The notes below the pieces were generated by a model, which was given only the letters and a program-made list of their open reading frames with translations, was not told where the DNA came from and made no database searches. From NCBI GenBank assembly GCA_018882625.1, contig VERO01000093.1:1-8237 (forward strand): a stretch of 8,237 bases of DNA, given 5' to 3'. Shown here one piece after another: positions 6,692-8,237 of this stretch (its first letter is position 1; every line of letters starts with the position of its first letter). This DNA comes from Phycisphaerales bacterium (lineage in GTDB: Bacteria > Planctomycetota > Phycisphaerae > Phycisphaerales > SM1A02). The translations under genes and the position numbers were made by a program.

Positions 6692-7869
6692 CGGATGCCT
6701 CCTGAGACCATGGCCCGCGCGCCGGCGAGCGCATCCTTGACCGCGCCGATCACGTCGCGCACATCGTCCTCCGTCATGTCGGGGAAGCAGGGGAGCGTGC
6801 AGATGCGAGCCGAGTTCCACTCGGTCTCGGGCAGCGTGCCCGTCCACTCGGGCCGGTTCTGCCGGTACCACGCGTGCGTGTGCGACGCCAGGAAGTGGAT
6901 GCCCGTGCCGATGTTGCGGCGCTTGAGCTCCTCCATGAAGCGCGCGCGGTCCATGCCGCAGGCCCGCTCGTCGACGCGCACCACCAGCAGGTGACGCGCG
7001 TGGCGGTGCGGCCAGGGGGGATCGCGCAGCGGCAGGATCCCGTCGACATCCGCGAGTCCCGCATGGATCGCCCGGACGATCGCGTCGCGCCGGTCGATGA
7101 TCGCGTCGAGGCGCGGCAGCTGCCGCACGGCAAGCACCGCGTTCATGTCGGCCATGTTCTGCTTGAAGCCGGGCTGCTGCACCTGCGCCTGCGGCGACCG
7201 GCCCTGCTGCGCGCGGTCGTGCGCATCGACCTCCAGGCCATGGAAGCGGAGCCGCCGCACCGTGCGCGCGAGGTCCGCGTCGTGAGTCGTGAGGACGCCG
7301 CCCTCCCCGGAGGTGATGTTCTTGATCGGGTGCAGCGAGAAGATGGCACTGCCATCGCACCCGATCTCGCGCCTGCGGTACGTGGTGCCGATCGCGTGCG
7401 CAGCGTCCTCCAGCAGGAACACGCCGCGCCTGGCGCACAGCGCACGAATCGGGTCCAGGTCGACCGGCGCGCCGGCGTAGTGCACCGGGATCACCACCTT
7501 GGTGCGGGGCGTGATCGCGGCGTCGATCGCCTCGGGCGAGGCAAGCAGCGTGTCGCGGTCGACGTCGACGAAGACGTTGCGCGCGCCGATCAGCTCGACC
7601 ATGTTCGGGGTTGAGACCCAGGTCATCGATGGCCCGACGACCTCGTCGCCCGGTCCGACCCCCAGCGCCATCAGCGTGAGGTGCATCAGGGCCGTGCCGC
7701 TTGTGGCGGCGATGGCGTGGGGGGCTCCGGTGCGTGCGGCCACAGCCGCCTCAAGTGCCGCAACTTGGGGTCCGGTGGTTATCCACCCGCTTCTCAGGAC
7801 GTCCCCAACCGCCGCGATGTCGTCCTCGGTGATGGAGGGCCGGCAGAAGGGCAAAAACGCGGATCGCAT
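6688..7869 (-). CDS. arnB: ArnB, UDP-4-amino-4-deoxy-L-arabinose--oxoglutarate aminotransferase
   Basis: The product is a 393-residue cytoplasmic PLP enzyme of the DegT/DnrJ/EryC1 (sugar aminotransferase) family. It would convert the UDP-4-keto-pentose made by ArnA to UDP-L-Ara4N with glutamate as amino donor. The N-terminus FLPFCRPSI (5-13) and SGWITTGPQ (27-35) are ArnB-like. PLP-site landmarks are SGTALMHL (57-64), the LEDAAHAIGTTY segment (153-164; D155 and H158) and HPIKNITSGEGG (180-191), with K183 as the Schiff-base lysine. The C-terminus has PCFPDMTEDDV (360-370). An in-frame ATG exists at 7905 (12 residues longer), but ATG at 7869 matches the family N-terminus and leaves room for a divergent promoter. 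No proper Shine-Dalgarno precedes either start. It is the first gene of the minus-strand operon and overlaps arnC by four bases. Confidence 0.94.
   Translation of the reverse strand: MRSAFLPFCRPSITEDDIAAVGDVLRSGWITTGPQVAALEAAVAARTGAPHAIAATSGTALMHLTLMALGVGPGDEVVGPSMTWVSTPNMVELIGARNVFVDVDRDTLLASPEAIDAAITPRTKVVIPVHYAGAPVDLDPIRALCARRGVFLLEDAAHAIGTTYRRREIGCDGSAIFSLHPIKNITSGEGGVLTTHDADLARTVRRLRFHGLEVDAHDRAQQGRSPQAQVQQPGFKQNMADMNAVLAVRQLPRLDAIIDRRDAIVRAIHAGLADVDGILPLRDPPWPHRHARHLLVVRVDERACGMDRARFMEELKRRNIGTGIHFLASHTHAWYRQNRPEWTGTLPETEWNSARICTLPCFPDMTEDDVRDVIGAVKDALAGARAMVSGGIR
6698..6703 (-). promoter_or_regulatory. Strong Shine-Dalgarno site of arnC inside the arnB end
   Basis: AGGAGG on the minus strand lies six bases before the arnC GTG and is embedded in the last codons of arnB (encoding Ser-Gly-Gly). 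It fixes the arnC start and, with the GTGA overlap, indicates coupled translation of arnB and arnC. Confidence 0.8.
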
Positions 7870-7879
7870 CGCCTTGGAG

Positions 7880-7908
7880 GTTACACGTTCGCGCCCGTGG
7901 GGCATACT
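7880..7908 (+). promoter_or_regulatory. Weak candidate sigma70-type promoter for the plus-strand gene in the divergent region
   Basis: GTTACA at 7880-7885 (4 of 6 to TTGACA) and CATACT at 7903-7908 (4 of 6 to TATAAT) are separated by exactly 17 bases. Transcription would start near 7915, only a few bases before the ATG at 7918, which would give an almost leaderless message and fits the absence of a Shine-Dalgarno site. The same 48 bases (7870-7917) must also hold the arnB promoter if one starts here. On the minus strand only TTGAAA (7913-7908) and TGTAAC (7885-7880) are seen, with a 22-base spacer that is too long. No PmrA-box-like direct repeat is present. Confidence 0.3.
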
Positions 7909-7917
7909 TTCAATCGC

Positions 7918-8237
7918 ATGACAACGAATTCTGCGCGGCGCCGTCCCGGCGCGGCTGTTGACTTCCGGTTGGCTCTGGGGGCGGCCCCGCTCCTGCTTCC
8001 GTTGGCGCTGCCGTCCGCGGCCCTGGCGGGCAGCCAGCTTGTGGTGGAGTTCGTGGCGAACTTCCCGCCAGCGGTGTGCCAGCGGGTGAACGCCGCAGGC
8101 CAGATCGCTGGAGACTTCCAGTTCAACGCAGTCACCAGGGCCATGCGGTACGACCCTGGCGCGGTACGCATCCCGCTGGACGTGCCGACCGGCACGACGC
8201 AGAGCATTGGCACGTCAATCAACGCGAGCGGTGTGGT
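7918..8237 (+). CDS. Exported protein with HAF-like repeats; partial, C-terminus beyond right edge
   Basis: The frame is open from ATG at 7918 to the window end (106 residues). The N-terminus has basic residues (RRR at 7-9), a hydrophobic stretch about 18-32 (LALGAAPLLLPLALP) and an ALA-GS signal-peptidase I site after residue 37, so it is predicted to leave the cytoplasm by the Sec route. After cleavage there is VNAAGQIAGDF, then RAMRYDP, then SIGTSINASGVV. This spacing resembles HAF repeats, in which an IN-x-x-G-Q-V-V-G turn alternates with a HAF-x-W strand, as in predicted beta-propeller-like secreted proteins. Here the HAF triplet is replaced by RAM. No molecular function is known for most such proteins. 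It is divergent from arnB, has no visible ribosome site and shows no obvious link to lipid A modification. The export call is firm; the repeat-family call rests on one and a half repeats. Confidence 0.72.
   Translation, partial: MTTNSARRRPGAAVDFRLALGAAPLLLPLALPSAALAGSQLVVEFVANFPPAVCQRVNAAGQIAGDFQFNAVTRAMRYDPGAVRIPLDVPTGTTQSIGTSINASGV

Noticed and set aside
5810..6994. 394-codon plus-strand open frame opposite arnC and arnB
   Set aside because: Covers two well-supported genes on the other strand; the translation has no domain or plausible composition.
7870..7905. Longer ArnB starting at ATG 7905
   Set aside because: The extra 12 residues are not ArnB-like, and this start would leave only 12 bases to the divergent gene; ATG 7869 fits the family N-terminus.
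7870..7917. PmrA-box or other two-component operator upstream of arnB
   Set aside because: No pair of CTTAAT-like half-sites at 5-base spacing is present in the divergent region.
7881..8222. 113-codon minus-strand frame opposite the exported-protein gene, which would extend into the arnB leader
   Set aside because: The plus strand has a clear signal peptide and HAF-like repeat here; the minus-strand product has no recognisable feature.

Overview
The window is about two-thirds GC, densely coded, and has a strong G/C preference at third codon positions. It comes from a Gram-negative, lipopolysaccharide-making bacterium, because most of it is a pathway for modifying lipid A. I cannot place the organism firmly. 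Several genes lack a Shine-Dalgarno site and an exported HAF-repeat-like protein sits next door, so something outside the enteric bacteria, possibly a high-GC planctomycete (Phycisphaerae-like), is a reasonable guess but no more than that. I see no RNA gene, insertion sequence, CRISPR array or convincing terminator. No non-coding stretch exceeds 115 bases.

From about 7869 down to 1 on the minus strand, six genes run head to tail: arnB (aminotransferase), arnC (undecaprenyl-phosphate glycosyltransferase), arnA (bifunctional formyltransferase/decarboxylase), arnD (deformylase), arnT (lipid A Ara4N transferase), then a membrane protein cut by the left edge. This is the arnBCADT order of the enteric pmrHFIJK operon. 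Spacings are: 4-base overlap (arnB/arnC), 70 bases (arnC/arnA), 15 bases (arnA/arnD), 115 bases (arnD/arnT) and 5 bases (arnT/last gene). They are very likely one transcription unit.

Together the products would turn UDP-glucuronate into UDP-L-Ara4N (ArnA decarboxylase, then ArnB) and N-formylate it (ArnA N-terminal half). ArnC would load it onto undecaprenyl phosphate, ArnD would remove the formyl group, and ArnT would move L-Ara4N to lipid A outside the inner membrane. The expected result is a less negative outer surface and tolerance of polymyxin-type cationic peptides. The flippase pair ArnE/ArnF and UDP-glucose dehydrogenase are not in the window. The place after arnT, where arnE and arnF lie in enterics, holds a second PMT/GT39-like membrane protein. 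It carries an N-terminal helix-turn-helix-like segment and is the least ordinary thing here.

At the right end, a short divergent region of about 48 bases separates arnB from a plus-strand gene. That gene encodes a secreted protein with a signal peptide and HAF-like repeats, and it is cut by the right edge.
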